Source: Thalassospira povalilytica
GTDB lineage: Bacteria; Pseudomonadota; Alphaproteobacteria; Rhodospirillales; Thalassospiraceae
Direction: 5' to 3'
Length of the DNA: 64,000 nucleotides
Assembly: GCF_002844235.1 (NCBI RefSeq)
Contig: NZ_PGTS01000003.1
Span: 310,001-374,000 of the forward strand
Shown: piece after piece, positions 43,641-53,915 of the stretch
How the letters are laid out: every line of letters starts with the position of its first letter
How positions within the stretch are numbered: the stretch's first letter is position 1
Program-made: the position numbers and the translations under genes
Notes under the pieces: generated by a model
What the model was told of the DNA's origin: nothing
Databases searched by the model: none
Seen by the model: only the letters and a program-made list of their open reading frames with translations

Positions 43641-46310
43641 ATGAGTGATCGCGATCAGGAGAAGAAACCGCTGAGCCTCAACAGATCGAAGCTTGAATTG
43701 AGCAAGACGGTCGAGGCAGGGCAGGTTCGCCAAAACTTCTCGCATGGACGGTCCAAATCTGTGACCGTCGAAGTGCGTAAGAAGCGTACATTCGAAAAGA
43801 ACGAATCCGGTCGCTTCCGTGAAGTGAAGAAGGATATCGTTGCTGAACAGGCACCGGCTGAAACGCCGGCACCAGAAGCCAAAAAGGAACCGGTCGAAGA
43901 GCCGAAATCGCGCCCGGCTGCCGAAGATCACGGCAACCTGACCGATAGCGAGCGTGCTGCCCGTATGGCTGCTTTGAAGGCTGCTGAAGAGCGCCGCAAG
44001 CAGGAAGAGGCCGACGCCGAAATCCGTGCGCGTGAAGAAGCTGCCCGCAAGGCCGCAGAGGAAGAAGCCCGCAAGGCCGAGGAAGCCAAGGCTGCCGAAG
44101 CAGCCAAAGCGGCAGAAGCAGAAGCCAAGGACAAGGACGAAGTTTCTGTTGAAGATGTTGAAAAACAGCTTGCTGCCTCGACTGCCAAAGGCAAGACCTC
44201 GAAGCCGAAACCGGCTGCTACGCCGAAAGCCAAGGAAGACGATGTGATCATGGGCGAACCGGCAGAACCGCTGGTTCCCGAAGAACGTCGTCGCGCTGCC
44301 CCTGCGACTGCCAAGCCGAAAAGCCGTAAGGAGCAGGACGAGGAAGATGCACGCAAGGCCGCGCGCAAGCGCGCCGAAGAAGAAGCCCAGGGCCGTGCAA
44401 ACCGTGGCAAGGCTGATGATGGTCGCCGTCGTGGCAAGCTGTCGATCGCCAATGCAATGACCGGTGACGAAGGTGGCCGTCGTCGTTCCATGGCATCGAT
44501 CAAGCGCCAGCAGGCCAAAGCCAAAGCCCGTGCCATGGGCCCGCAGAAACCGAAAGAGAAAATCGTGCGTGACGTGACCATCCCGGACGTTATCACCGTT
44601 CAGGAACTGGCCAACCGTATGGCTGAACGTGCAGCCGACGTGATCAAGACTCTGATGAGCATGGGCGTCATGGCGACCATCAACCAGAGCCTCGATCCCG
44701 ATACGGCACAGCTCGTGGTCGAAGAATTCGGTCACAATGTAAAACGTGTTTCCGATGCAGACGTCGAAGAAGCACTGGTTGTTGCAGATGACAGCGAAGA
44801 GCAGCTGGTCGGTCGCCCGCCGGTCGTGACCGTCATGGGCCACGTTGACCATGGTAAAACCTCGTTGCTTGATGCGCTGCGTTCAACCGACGTTGCCGGC
44901 GGCGAAGCCGGTGGCATTACCCAGCATATCGGTGCCTATCAGGTCACCATGGCAACCGGTTCGAAGATCACCTTCATCGATACCCCGGGCCACGCCGCAT
45001 TTACCGAAATGCGTTCGCGCGGTGCGAAGGTCACCGATATCGTGGTTCTGGTTGTTGCTGCCGATGACTCGGTCATGCCGCAGACGATTGAGGCCATCAG
45101 CCATGCCAAGGCGGCTGGTGTTCCGATGATTGTCGCGATCAACAAAATCGACAAGCCGGGTGCCAACCCGTCCAAGGTCAAGACCGAACTGCTTCAGCAC
45201 GAAGTCGTGGTCGAGGAAATGGGTGGTGACGTTCAGGCGGTCGAAGTTTCGGCCAAACAGCGCACCGGTCTGACCGAACTTGAAGAAGCAATCCTTCTTC
45301 AGGCAGAGGTTCTGGACCTTAAGGCCAACCCGCAACGTGTTGCCGACGGTGTTGTTGTCGAAGCCCGCATGGAAAAAGGCCGTGGTTCGGTCGCGACCGT
45401 CCTGGTTCAGCGCGGTACGCTGCGCACCGGTGACATCTTTGTCACCGGTCCGGAATGGGGTCGTGTCCGTGCGCTGGTTGACGATCACGGTACCCGTGTC
45501 CAGGAAGCAATTCCGGGCATGCCGGTCGAGGTGACCGGTCTGAACGGTGTTCCGTCTGCCGGTGATGACTTTGTGGTCGTTGAAAACGAAGCCAAGGCCC
45601 GCGAAGTTTCCGACTTCCGTCAGCGCCGTATTCGTGAAACCCAGGCTGCCGCGATGAAGAAATCCGCGCTTGAGAACATGTTCTCGCAGAGCGGTGACGT
45701 CAAAGAACTGCCGATCGTCATCAAGGGTGACGTGCAGGGTTCTGTCGAAGCCCTTATCGGGACGCTTCAGAAACTCGGTAACGAGGAAGTATCGGTTCGC
45801 GTTCTGCATAGCGGTGTTGGCGGTATCAACGAATCCGACGTGACGCTGGCCCGTGCATCCAATGCACTGATCATCGGCTTTAACGTTCGTGCAAACCAGC
45901 AGGCCCGTGAACAGGCCCGCCGCGACAACGTTGATATTCGTTACTATTCGATCATCTATGATGTTGCTGATGACATCAAAAAGATGCTGTCGGGCATGCT
46001 GTCTCCGGAAGTTCGCGAGAAGTTCCTGGGCTATGCAGAAATCCGCGACATCTTCACCATCTCTGGCAACAAGATCGCCGGTTGTATGGTCACCGAGGGT
46101 ATTGTCAAACGCGGCGCGGGTGTCCGCCTGCTGCGCGACGATGTCGTTATTCACTCTGGCGAGCTGTCCACGCTCCGTCGCTTCAAGGACGAAGTCAAAG
46201 AAGTCCGCGAGGGCTATGAATGTGGCATGTCGTTCGCCAAATATAACGATCTCCAGGTTGGCGATATGATCGAGTGCTTCGAGAACGAGGAAATTGCCGT
46301 CGAACTGTAA
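43641..46310 (+). CDS. infB: Translation initiation factor IF-2
   Basis: 889 residues. A long low-complexity Ala/Glu/Lys-rich N-terminus (about residues 70-270) precedes the GTPase domain with GHVDHGKTS (near residue 400), DTPGHAAF and NKID, then the beta-barrel and C2 domain that binds fMet-tRNA. ATG 43641 follows AGGAAG; the frame extends 14 codons upstream from TTG 43599 without support. infB lies after ylxR and 17 bases before rbfA. Confidence 0.97.
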   Translation: MSDRDQEKKPLSLNRSKLELSKTVEAGQVRQNFSHGRSKSVTVEVRKKRTFEKNESGRFREVKKDIVAEQAPAETPAPEAKKEPVEEPKSRPAAEDHGNLTDSERAARMAALKAAEERRKQEEADAEIRAREEAARKAAEEEARKAEEAKAAEAAKAAEAEAKDKDEVSVEDVEKQLAASTAKGKTSKPKPAATPKAKEDDVIMGEPAEPLVPEERRRAAPATAKPKSRKEQDEEDARKAARKRAEEEAQGRANRGKADDGRRRGKLSIANAMTGDEGGRRRSMASIKRQQAKAKARAMGPQKPKEKIVRDVTIPDVITVQELANRMAERAADVIKTLMSMGVMATINQSLDPDTAQLVVEEFGHNVKRVSDADVEEALVVADDSEEQLVGRPPVVTVMGHVDHGKTSLLDALRSTDVAGGEAGGITQHIGAYQVTMATGSKITFIDTPGHAAFTEMRSRGAKVTDIVVLVVAADDSVMPQTIEAISHAKAAGVPMIVAINKIDKPGANPSKVKTELLQHEVVVEEMGGDVQAVEVSAKQRTGLTELEEAILLQAEVLDLKANPQRVADGVVVEARMEKGRGSVATVLVQRGTLRTGDIFVTGPEWGRVRALVDDHGTRVQEAIPGMPVEVTGLNGVPSAGDDFVVVENEAKAREVSDFRQRRIRETQAAAMKKSALENMFSQSGDVKELPIVIKGDVQGSVEALIGTLQKLGNEEVSVRVLHSGVGGINESDVTLARASNALIIGFNVRANQQAREQARRDNVDIRYYSIIYDVADDIKKMLSGMLSPEVREKFLGYAEIRDIFTISGNKIAGCMVTEGIVKRGAGVRLLRDDVVIHSGELSTLRRFKDEVKEVREGYECGMSFAKYNDLQVGDMIECFENEEIAVEL

Positions 46311-46327
46311 GACGGTGAGGAACTGAA

Positions 46328-46747
46328 ATGGCGAAGCAACCAGCCAAAGCACCAAGTCAGCGACAGCTCCGAGTGGCGGAAGAAATCCGTCAGGCGCTGT
46401 CGCAGGCGCTGGAGCGTGGAGATATTTACGATCCGGACCTGACCCGTCGCCCGGTAACCATTACCGGCGTCAATCTTTCACCGGATATGCGCAATGCTAT
46501 GGTATCCTTTACCCCGCTTGGCGGCGGTGAGGCCGAAACGTCGCTCAAGGCGTTGACGCGTCAGAAAGGACACCTGCGCAACCATGTGGCCCATACGGTG
46601 CACATGAAATACGTGCCGGCATTGCGTTTTGTCGAAGACAAAAGTTTTGATGTCGCCGACCATATTGGCGCCCTGCTGCGTGATCCGCATGTCGCGCAGG
46701 ATCTGGTGGATGGCCGGTCTGGTGACCAGGAAGATGAGGACGACTGA
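46328..46747 (+). CDS. rbfA: Ribosome-binding factor A
   Basis: RbfA is a KH-fold cold-shock factor for 16S rRNA maturation. Typical features are SQRQLRVAEEIRQALSQAL at the N-terminus, VTITGVNLSPDMRNAMVSF and YVPALRFVEDKSFD. 139 residues with a polar acidic tail. It overlaps truB by one base. Confidence 0.95.
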   Translation: MAKQPAKAPSQRQLRVAEEIRQALSQALERGDIYDPDLTRRPVTITGVNLSPDMRNAMVSFTPLGGGEAETSLKALTRQKGHLRNHVAHTVHMKYVPALRFVEDKSFDVADHIGALLRDPHVAQDLVDGRSGDQEDEDD

Positions 46748-47673
46748 TGGCGCGTCGCCGTCGCGGTAAAAGCATTAATGGCTGGCTGGCGGTCGACAAG
46801 CCCCTGGAGATCACCTCGTCAACGGTGGTCAATCAGGTGCGTCGCCTGCTGGATGCCAACAAGGCCGGACATGGCGGAACGCTTGATCCGCTGGCATCGG
46901 GCGTTCTGCCAATTGCCTTTGGCGAAGCAACCAAAACGGTTGCATATGTCATGGATGGCAGCAAAAGTTATCGTGTGACGCTGAAATTCGGCGAAGCACG
47001 CAGCACGGACGATGCCGAGGGCGAGGTTATCGAAACCTCCGACCACCGTCCGACTGAAGACGAAATCAAGGCTGTGCTGGGTGAATTTATCGGTGAAATC
47101 CAGCAGGTGCCGCCAAAGTTTTCGGCGATCAAGGTCAATGGCAAGCGTGCCTATGATCTTGCGCGTCGCGATGAAGACGTGGTGTTGAAGCCGCGTCCGA
47201 TTCTGATCAAGGATCTTCGACTGGTCGAAATGCCGGATCGCGATCATGCCGTGTTCGATGTTGTATCGGGCAAAGGCGCATATATGCGATCACTGGCGCG
47301 CGATATTGCGCTGCGCCTTGGCACTGTCGGCTATATCGCCGCGCTTCGCCGGACATCGGCGGGGCCGTTTTCGGAGGAAAACGCCATCCCCCTGCAGGAA
47401 TTGCTGGAGATGGACCCCGAAGAGGTGATGAAGAAAATGCTTCCGGTTGAGACCGCGCTGGACGACATCCCGGCGCTGGCCTTGACCGAAGTCGAGGCGC
47501 AACGCCTTTCGTCTGGCCAGCCTGTCGGGCTGTTGCCGGTCGCAAAGCGCAATGCTCTCGAAAACCCCGTCGTGCAGGACGAAATCGTCTGTGCCATGCT
47601 CCATGACCGCGCGGTTGCGTTGGCGGAGATCAATGGTGGCGAAATACGGCCTGTGCGTGTTTTTAATCTCTAA
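46747..47673 (+). CDS. truB: tRNA pseudouridine(55) synthase
   Basis: TruB makes pseudouridine 55 in the T-loop of tRNAs. The catalytic aspartate is in [14 protein letters not shown], and [13 protein letters not shown] and [15 protein letters not shown] are family motifs. 308 residues is normal. It starts within the rbfA stop and lies 17 bases ahead of rpsO. Confidence 0.96.
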   Translation: MARRRRGKSINGWLAVDKPLEITSSTVVNQVRRLLDANKAGHGGTLDPLASGVLPIAFGEATKTVAYVMDGSKSYRVTLKFGEARSTDDAEGEVIETSDHRPTEDEIKAVLGEFIGEIQQVPPKFSAIKVNGKRAYDLARRDEDVVLKPRPILIKDLRLVEMPDRDHAVFDVVSGKGAYMRSLARDIALRLGTVGYIAALRRTSAGPFSEENAIPLQELLEMDPEEVMKKMLPVETALDDIPALALTEVEAQRLSSGQPVGLLPVAKRNALENPVVQDEIVCAMLHDRAVALAEINGGEIRPVRVFNL

Positions 47674-47690
47674 AGGCGAAAGGATGCCTG

Positions 47691-47960
47691 ATGTCGATTA
47701 CTGCTGAACGCAAAGCTGAGCTGATCAAAGAATACGCTCAGAAAGACGGTGACACCGGTTCCCCCGAAGTCCAGGTTGCAATCCTGAGCGAGCGGATCAA
47801 GAACCTCACCGAGCACATGAAAGAACATAACCACGACTTCCATAGCCGTCGTGGTCTTCTCATGATGGTTGGTCAGCGTCGCCGCCTGCTGAAGTATCTG
47901 CAGCGCAAAGACCAGTCGCGTTACGAGAGCGTTATCGAACGCCTCGGTATTCGCCGCTGA
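47691..47960 (+). CDS. rpsO: Small ribosomal subunit protein uS15
   Basis: 89 residues with the S15 pattern ([20 protein letters not shown] ... [15 protein letters not shown]). Binds 16S rRNA early in assembly. GAAAGGATG lies just upstream. A strong terminator follows, and pnp lies about 200 bases on, the classic rpsO-pnp pair. Confidence 0.98.
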   Translation: MSITAERKAELIKEYAQKDGDTGSPEVQVAILSERIKNLTEHMKEHNHDFHSRRGLLMMVGQRRRLLKYLQRKDQSRYESVIERLGIRR

Positions 47961-47970
47961 TTTCAAACTG

Positions 47971-48001
47971 CGGCGGAGGGTGACCTCCGCCGTCGTTTTT
48001 T
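47971..48001 (+). terminator. Rho-independent terminator of rpsO
   Basis: CGGCGGAGG and CCTCCGCCG form a perfect 9-bp stem with a GTGA loop, followed by TCGTTTTTT. Confidence 0.9.
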
Positions 48002-48068
48002 ATTGTTCCGGTGGATCGGGACACGAGAAGCTGGGTCGGATGGGCCGACCCGATGCTTACGCCGGACC

Positions 48069-48108
48069 CATTAATTATGACGCTGTTATGAAAGCCTCAT
48101 AATTAATG
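48069..48108 (+). promoter_or_regulatory. Long stem-loop in the pnp leader
   Basis: CATTAATTATGA (48069-48080) and TCATAATTAATG (48097-48108) are perfect 12-bp complements around a 16-base loop, ending 60 bases before pnp. By analogy with E. coli, where RNase III cuts a leader hairpin for pnp autocontrol, it may be a processing site. The AT-rich arms could also hold promoter sequence. Confidence 0.6.
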
Positions 48109-48168
48109 TGTTCGGAACTCGTGTAGTATTCCGGGTCCGCCAGAGGTTTGTAAGAGGAAGAGAAAATA

Positions 48169-50292
48169 ATGTTTAATGTCGTCCGTAAGGAAATGCAGTG
48201 GGGCAATGCCAAACTGGTTCTTGAAACCGGTAAGATTGCCCGTCAGGCCGATGGTGCCGTCAAGGTAACCTATGGTGAAACCGTCGTTCTTTGTACTGCT
48301 GTTGGCGCCAAGCAGCCGCGCCCGGATGTCGACTTTTTCCCGCTGACCGTCAACTATCAGGAAAAAGCATTTGCCGCTGGCAAAATCCCGGGTGGTTTCT
48401 TCAAGCGTGAAGGCCGTCCGTCGGAAAAGGAAACCCTGGTTTCGCGTCTGATCGACCGTCCGATCCGTCCGCTGTTCCACCCGCAATATCGCAACGATAC
48501 CCAGATCGTTTGTACCGTTCTGTCGCACGACATGGAAAACGATCCGGACGTGGTTGCGATGATCGGTACCTCGGCCGCACTGACCATTTCCGGTCTGCCG
48601 TTCCTCGGCCCGATCGGTGCTGCGCGCGTTGGTTACAAGGATGGTGAATACCTCCTGAACCCGTCGACCGAAGCCATCAAGGAAAGCGACCTTGATCTTG
48701 TTGTTGCCGGTACCCGTGACGGCGTGATGATGGTTGAGTCCGAAGCATCCGAACTGTCCGAAGAAATCATGCTTGGCGCTGTCAAGTTTGGTCACGACCA
48801 GTTCCAGGGCGTTCTTGACCTGATCATCGAACTGGCAGAAGAAGCTGCCAAGGAACCGCGCGAAGTTGCAGAACTTCCGGACGGCTACGATGCGCTGGTC
48901 GAAAAAATCGCAGCCCTTGGCACTGATAGCCTGACCGCTGCCTATGCCAATGTCGTCAAACAGGAACGCTCGGCCGCTGTTGCCGCTGCCAAGGCAGAAA
49001 TCGTCGAGAAACTTGGCGATGAAGTTCCTGACGAACTCAAAGGCAAAGTTTCCTCGATCATCAAGGATCTGGAAAAAGACATCGTTCGCGGTGCGATCCT
49101 GAAAACCGGCAAACGTATTGATGGCCGTACCGGTGCTGACGTTCGTCCGATCATGGGCGAAGTTTCGGTTCTGCCGCGCTCGCACGGTTCGTCGATCTTC
49201 ACCCGTGGTGAAACCCAGGCACTGGCTGTTGTTACCCTTGGTACCGGTCAGGACGAGCAGATCGTTGATGCGCTTGACGGTGAATATCGTGAAAGCTTCA
49301 TGCTGCATTACAACTTCCCGCCCTACTCGGTCGGTGAAGCTGGTCGTATGGGTTCGCCTGGCCGTCGTGAAATCGGTCACGGTAAACTGGCATGGCGTGC
49401 CCTGCATCCGCTGATGCCGAGCAAGGATGTCTTCCCCTACACCACCCGTATCGTTTCCGAAGTCACCGAATCGAACGGTTCTTCGTCGATGGCAACCGTT
49501 TGCGCAAGTTCGCTTGCCATGATGGATGCCGGTGTTCCGCTGGCACGTCCGGTTGCCGGTATCGCCATGGGCCTGATCAAGGAAGCTGACGACTTTGCCG
49601 TTCTGTCCGATATCATGGGTGACGAAGATCACCTTGGCGACATGGACTTCAAGGTTGCCGGTACCGAAAACGGCATCACCTCGCTTCAGATGGACATCAA
49701 GATCACCTCGGTGACCGCAGACATCATGCAGATCGCGCTGAAACAGGCCCGTGACGGTCGTCTGCATATTCTTGGCGAAATGGCCAAGGCCCTTCCGGAA
49801 GCACGCGGTGAAGTTTCGGGCAATGCGCCGACCATCACCCAGTTCTCGATCCCGAAAGACAAAATTCGTGACGTCATCGGTTCGGGCGGCAAGGTCATTC
49901 GTGAAATCTGCGAAGAAACCGGTGCAAAAGTCGACATCGAAGACGATGGTTCGATCACTGTCGCACATACCGACGGTGCAAAAGGCAAGCAGGCTGTGGA
50001 TTGGATCAAATCCATCGTTGCAGAACCTGAACTGAACCATATCTATGACGGTAAGGTCGTTAAGGCTGTTGATTTCGGTGCGTTCGTTAACTTCTTCGGC
50101 GCCCGCGACGGTCTTGTTCACATCTCCGAACTGGCACCTGAGCGTGTCAAACAGGTTTCGGATATCGTGAAAGAAGGCGACCAAGTTAAAGTCAAGGTCA
50201 TCGGCTTCGATGATCGCGGCAAAATCAAGCTGTCGATGAAGCGTGTCGATCAGGAAACCGGTGCCGACCTCGAAGCAGGCGACGCCGAATAA
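48169..50292 (+). CDS. pnp: Polyribonucleotide nucleotidyltransferase
   Basis: PNPase degrades RNA 3'-to-5' by phosphorolysis in the degradosome. Two RNase PH domains (about residues 1-220 and 310-540) flank a helical linker, then KH ([20 protein letters not shown]) and S1 ([18 protein letters not shown]) domains. 707 residues is normal. AGAGGAAGAG precedes the start. Its leader holds a long hairpin. Confidence 0.97.
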   Translation: MFNVVRKEMQWGNAKLVLETGKIARQADGAVKVTYGETVVLCTAVGAKQPRPDVDFFPLTVNYQEKAFAAGKIPGGFFKREGRPSEKETLVSRLIDRPIRPLFHPQYRNDTQIVCTVLSHDMENDPDVVAMIGTSAALTISGLPFLGPIGAARVGYKDGEYLLNPSTEAIKESDLDLVVAGTRDGVMMVESEASELSEEIMLGAVKFGHDQFQGVLDLIIELAEEAAKEPREVAELPDGYDALVEKIAALGTDSLTAAYANVVKQERSAAVAAAKAEIVEKLGDEVPDELKGKVSSIIKDLEKDIVRGAILKTGKRIDGRTGADVRPIMGEVSVLPRSHGSSIFTRGETQALAVVTLGTGQDEQIVDALDGEYRESFMLHYNFPPYSVGEAGRMGSPGRREIGHGKLAWRALHPLMPSKDVFPYTTRIVSEVTESNGSSSMATVCASSLAMMDAGVPLARPVAGIAMGLIKEADDFAVLSDIMGDEDHLGDMDFKVAGTENGITSLQMDIKITSVTADIMQIALKQARDGRLHILGEMAKALPEARGEVSGNAPTITQFSIPKDKIRDVIGSGGKVIREICEETGAKVDIEDDGSITVAHTDGAKGKQAVDWIKSIVAEPELNHIYDGKVVKAVDFGAFVNFFGARDGLVHISELAPERVKQVSDIVKEGDQVKVKVIGFDDRGKIKLSMKRVDQETGADLEAGDAE

Positions 50293-50304
50293 GCTGAACG
50301 GTAT

Positions 50305-50338
50305 GCCGGGCGACGATAAAAACAAGACGTCGCCCGGC
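50305..50338 (+). terminator. Hairpin terminator after pnp
   Basis: GCCGGGCGACG and CGTCGCCCGGC form a perfect 11-bp stem with a 12-base loop; the T-tract is missing. Confidence 0.65.
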
Positions 50339-50391
50339 ACTCTGAGCGATACCGTGGTGTCGCTGGCAAATGCCGAATGGGAGAGACGAAG

Positions 50392-51786
50392 TTGAAAGCC
50401 CTTAATCCGCTCGTCATGTCGGGTAAAGAAGTCTTGCCGGTTATCGAAGGTGGCAAAGGCGTTGCTGTATCGACGGGTAAAAGTTCCGGCGCATGGGCTG
50501 CTGCCGGCGGTATCGGGACTTTTTCCGCTGTGAATGCTGACTCGTATGACGAGAACGGCAATCTGGTTCCGATCGAATATGCAGGAAAAACCCGCGGTGA
50601 CCGCCATCAGGAACTGATTGCCTATGGTATCCGCGGCGGTATTGCCCAGGCCCAGATCGCACATGAAATGCGCAATGGCGAAGGCCGTTTGCATATGAAC
50701 GTGCTGTGGGAAATGGGTGGTGCCGAACCGATCCTTCATGGTGTTCTTGAAGGTGCAAAAGGCCTGATTCACGGGGTAACCTGTGGGGCGGGCATGCCAT
50801 ACAAGATTGCCCAGATTTCGGCCCAGTATGGTGTCCATTACTATCCGATCGTGTCATCGGCCCGTGCCTTCCGTGCATTGTGGCTGCGGTCATACAAGAA
50901 GACCCCGGAATGGCTGGGCGGCGTGGTCTATGAAGATCCGTGGCGTGCCGGTGGCCATAACGGCCTGTCGAATTCCGAAGACCCGCTGGTGCCCGAAGAT
51001 CCGTTCCCGCGTGTCGCGGCACTGCGTGAATTCATGAATTCTGTTGGTCTGAATGATGTTCCGATCATCATGGCCGGCGGGGTCTGGTTCCTGCGTGATT
51101 TCGAAGACTGGATCGACAATCCGGAAGTTGCCCCGGTGGCCTTCCAGTTCGGGACCCGTCCGCTTCTGACCCAGGAAAGCGAGATTTCCGACGAATGGAA
51201 ACAGCGCCTGACCCGTCTTCAGAACGGTGATGTGTCGCTGCATAAATTCAGCCCGACGGGCTTCTACAGCTCGGCTGTGCGCAACGACTTCCTTGAAGAT
51301 CTGCATCAGCGTTCCGATCGTCAGGTCCGCTATTCCCGTACGGCTGAGGCCGACCTGCATGTCGGTATTCCGCTGGGTCGTCGTGGTCGTCCGATTTATG
51401 TGCGCGAAGACGATGCGGATAAGGTCCGGGCATGGCTTGACGCCGGTTACACCGAAGGCATGCCGACCCCGGATGACACCATGGTCTTTGTCACGCCCGA
51501 AAGCGCATTGACGATCAAAAAAGACCAGATCGATTGCATGGGGTGCCTGTCACAGTGCCAGTTCTCCAACTGGGAACAGCATGAAGGCACGACCGGCAAG
51601 CGCGCTGATCCGCGGTCCTTCTGTATTCAGAAGACGCTTCAGAACATCGCCCATGGCGCAGCGGTTGAAAACGAACTGATGTTTGCAGGTCACAATGCCT
51701 ACAAGTTCGGCGAAGACCCGTTCTATGCCAATGGTCACATCCCGACCGTCAAGGAACTGGTCGATCGGATCATGACTGGCGACTGA
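50392..51786 (+). CDS. NAD(P)H-dependent flavin oxidoreductase (nitronate monooxygenase-like)
   Basis: TIM-barrel FMN protein of about 464 residues, related to nitronate monooxygenases and PfaD-like enoyl reductases (early GGIGTFSAVN, later VPIIMAGGVWF and FQFGTRPLLTQES for FMN phosphate). It has a Cys-rich segment DCMGCLSQCQFSNW near residue 384, unlike ordinary nitronate monooxygenases, which could bind a metal or cluster. Substrate unknown. TTG 50392 is chosen because GGGAGAG lies 6 bases ahead; ATG 50377 is in frame but has no ribosome site. Confidence 0.8.
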   Translation: MKALNPLVMSGKEVLPVIEGGKGVAVSTGKSSGAWAAAGGIGTFSAVNADSYDENGNLVPIEYAGKTRGDRHQELIAYGIRGGIAQAQIAHEMRNGEGRLHMNVLWEMGGAEPILHGVLEGAKGLIHGVTCGAGMPYKIAQISAQYGVHYYPIVSSARAFRALWLRSYKKTPEWLGGVVYEDPWRAGGHNGLSNSEDPLVPEDPFPRVAALREFMNSVGLNDVPIIMAGGVWFLRDFEDWIDNPEVAPVAFQFGTRPLLTQESEISDEWKQRLTRLQNGDVSLHKFSPTGFYSSAVRNDFLEDLHQRSDRQVRYSRTAEADLHVGIPLGRRGRPIYVREDDADKVRAWLDAGYTEGMPTPDDTMVFVTPESALTIKKDQIDCMGCLSQCQFSNWEQHEGTTGKRADPRSFCIQKTLQNIAHGAAVENELMFAGHNAYKFGEDPFYANGHIPTVKELVDRIMTGD

Positions 51787-51810
51787 TTTTCCTGACTGCA
51801 AAACAAACCA

Positions 51811-51839
51811 AAAAGGGGCCGGATTTCCGGCCCCTTTTT
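51811..51839 (+). terminator. Rho-independent terminator of the flavin oxidoreductase
   Basis: AAAAGGGGCCGG and CCGGCCCCTTTT pair perfectly around a 4-base loop, followed by further T. Confidence 0.92.
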
Positions 51840-51945
51840 GCTATTTGTGCGAAAAATCACATGCCTGCCTTGCAATCTTGGGTAACATAGCAAACCGAAG
51901 CTGCATTAACCGGGGATATTGCAGCGTTCTGTTTGGGAGATATGT

Positions 51946-53733
51946 ATGATTTGGCTCGTTCTTGGTCTGATTTTTCTGCTTGTTGCAGTCGTTATATTTG
52001 TTAAAGGGCTTCCGCCAAGCCGTCCGGTGATCGGTAAAGTGGCATCAGTGACATTGCTTTTTGTTGCTCTTATTTGTTTTGCTTCGACGTCTTATGTGTA
52101 TGTCGGGGGTAATCAGGTTGCCCATTTAAAACGCATTTATGGTGGCAGTTCGCTTCCAGCAGGCCGTTTGATTGCACTTTCGGGAGAAAACGGTTTTCAG
52201 TCCAGAATTCTGTCTCCGGGCTTCCATTTTGAGCCGCTCCTGACTGTTATCAACGATGTCAGTGTTCTTCCGATGGTTGAGGTTCCGCCGGGATTTTACG
52301 GGTTGATAGAAGCGCGCGACGGGAACCCGTTGCCGTCCGGTGCGGCCTTTGCTGCCCCTTGGCCAGAAGATGAAGTCAAGGACATGCTTGATGCGTCATA
52401 CTTTCTGCAAAATGGCGGGCAGAAAGGTCTACAGACGACTGTCCTGAAACCGGGTGTTTATCCGCTTAATCTTTATCTTTTCAGGGTGAAAATAGGTGAA
52501 GGAAATGTCGAGGTTACTTATGACCTTGAAGGTCGTACCGATGCAGACGGGTCAACCGACACCCTGATTACTGAAATCCCCGCCGGGTTTGTTGGTGTGG
52601 TCAAATCAAACGTTCAGGAACGTCCCGGATCTGAATGCAAGGAGATCACAAATAGCGATGTAAGTGCATTGAGCGTCGCGTTGGTACCTCGCGGATGCAA
52701 GGGAATCTGGGAGTCCGTTCTCAACCCTGATGCTTATTACATCAACCGCGAGGCCTATGACGTTACCCTCGTTGATACGAGGGTTCAGACATGGAAGTAT
52801 CGTGGCGGTTACGTCAAGCGTTCCATCAAACTGAATGTCGATCAACAAGGCAAGATCGGTCAGACTGAAACTACAGACAAGGTTGTATTTAACCCAAACG
52901 ATGACGCTGACCGTGCAATTGTGGTCAAGGTCGAAGGTTGGGAAATACCGCAGGAAGTTCGCGTGCTTGTGCAGGTAACACGTGAAAATGCGCCTTATGT
53001 TGTCGCGTCTGTTGGCAGCTTGCGCGAAATAGAAGATCGGGTCCTTACCCCAACAATTCGTTCGATTGTACGCGATGTAGCTGGTGGCTCGATCCAGTTG
53101 CCAAGGGTCGATGGCGGCAGCGGATATGCCGTTCGAAAAACACGAGTTCTTGATCTGATTGAAAATCGAGAGGCTTTGCAAAATACCATTGAGCGGAAGG
53201 TCCGTGTCGAAGGCGACAAGGCAGGCATCAACATCAAGGAAGTACGGCTTGGCGAACCGGTTATCCCGCCCGAGCTTCTGGTCGCACGTCAACGAGAGCA
53301 GCTGGCAAGCCAGCTTGCCGCGGCCTACCAGCAGGAAAAACTGTCGCAGGATGAACGGATCAAGACAGAAAAATCCCGTGCTACAGCCAATCAGCAGTCA
53401 GAGCTGGTCAAAGCAGAGATTGATGTTGAGATTTCAGAAAAGCGAAAGCTTGAGCGCAAAAACCTTGGCGAAGCAGAAAAAAGCTATCTGACGGCTTTGG
53501 CTGATGGGCAGATGGCCCAAGCACAGGTTTTGGGCGAGGATCGCGTGGTTATGTTGCAGGCTCTCGAGAAGTTCCTGGCGACACTGGAACGAAAACCTCA
53601 GCTAGTTGAGCTGGTATCAAAGCTTGTCCCCGAAGTGTACGTTTCGGGTGATGGCGCTGACGGTTTGGGTGGTGCAGCCGCGATTTTGCGGGGGACAGGT
53701 ATGTTCAGCGGTTCTGAAAAATCTCCGAATTGA
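51946..53733 (+). CDS. SPFH/Band 7 domain membrane protein
   Basis: 595 residues. Two N-terminal membrane spans (WLVLGLIFLLVAVVIFV; VASVTLLFVALICFAS) are followed by a long extracytoplasmic or cytoplasmic part containing an SPFH/Band 7-like domain (around 300-440; IVVKVEGWEIPQEVRVLVQV, SIVRDVAGG, AGINIKEVRLGEPVIPPELL) and a charged coiled coil (about 445-530, Gln/Glu/Lys rich). A Gly-rich tail ends it. SPFH proteins scaffold membrane microdomains or proteases; no NfeD-like partner adjoins. Base use looks AT-richer than its neighbours. GGGAGA precedes ATG 51946. Confidence 0.82.
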   Translation: MIWLVLGLIFLLVAVVIFVKGLPPSRPVIGKVASVTLLFVALICFASTSYVYVGGNQVAHLKRIYGGSSLPAGRLIALSGENGFQSRILSPGFHFEPLLTVINDVSVLPMVEVPPGFYGLIEARDGNPLPSGAAFAAPWPEDEVKDMLDASYFLQNGGQKGLQTTVLKPGVYPLNLYLFRVKIGEGNVEVTYDLEGRTDADGSTDTLITEIPAGFVGVVKSNVQERPGSECKEITNSDVSALSVALVPRGCKGIWESVLNPDAYYINREAYDVTLVDTRVQTWKYRGGYVKRSIKLNVDQQGKIGQTETTDKVVFNPNDDADRAIVVKVEGWEIPQEVRVLVQVTRENAPYVVASVGSLREIEDRVLTPTIRSIVRDVAGGSIQLPRVDGGSGYAVRKTRVLDLIENREALQNTIERKVRVEGDKAGINIKEVRLGEPVIPPELLVARQREQLASQLAAAYQQEKLSQDERIKTEKSRATANQQSELVKAEIDVEISEKRKLERKNLGEAEKSYLTALADGQMAQAQVLGEDRVVMLQALEKFLATLERKPQLVELVSKLVPEVYVSGDGADGLGGAAAILRGTGMFSGSEKSPN

Positions 53734-53750
53734 TTTCGCGATAACATCTG

Positions 53751-53776
53751 AAAAGGGCCGGTTTTCCGGCCCTTTT
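53751..53776 (+). terminator. Rho-independent terminator of the SPFH gene
   Basis: AAAAGGGCCGG and CCGGCCCTTTT pair around a TTTT-type loop, with a T-run of six. Confidence 0.92.
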
Positions 53777-53871
53777 TTGTTTGGGAAGGGCTGATTTCTC
53801 CATCTTATTGGAGTTGATCAAAATCAAGGAATCGTGCGCCCGGGTTCTCTAGTCTGATCGTGGGAATTAAC

Positions 53872-53893
53872 GGAACAGGTGTGGACCTGTTCC
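53872..53893. promoter_or_regulatory. Perfect 9-bp inverted repeat ahead of irr
   Basis: GGAACAGGT and ACCTGTTCC flank GTGG, ending 22 bases before the irr start. It could be an operator or a leader hairpin near the ribosome site AGGGG. Confidence 0.65.
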
Positions 53894-53915
53894 CGGGAAA
53901 CTATAGGGGCAGACT

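Noticed and set aside
44883-46355. A 490-codon antisense frame over infB
   Set aside because: Sense strand encodes all IF-2 motifs; the antisense product has no family features.
48103-50838. A 911-codon open frame antisense to pnp and the start of the next gene
   Set aside because: It mirrors the codon register of pnp. TTA, CTA and TCA codons are rare in this genome, so stops are rare in the opposite strand. The translation has no recognisable family and the sense gene is certain.
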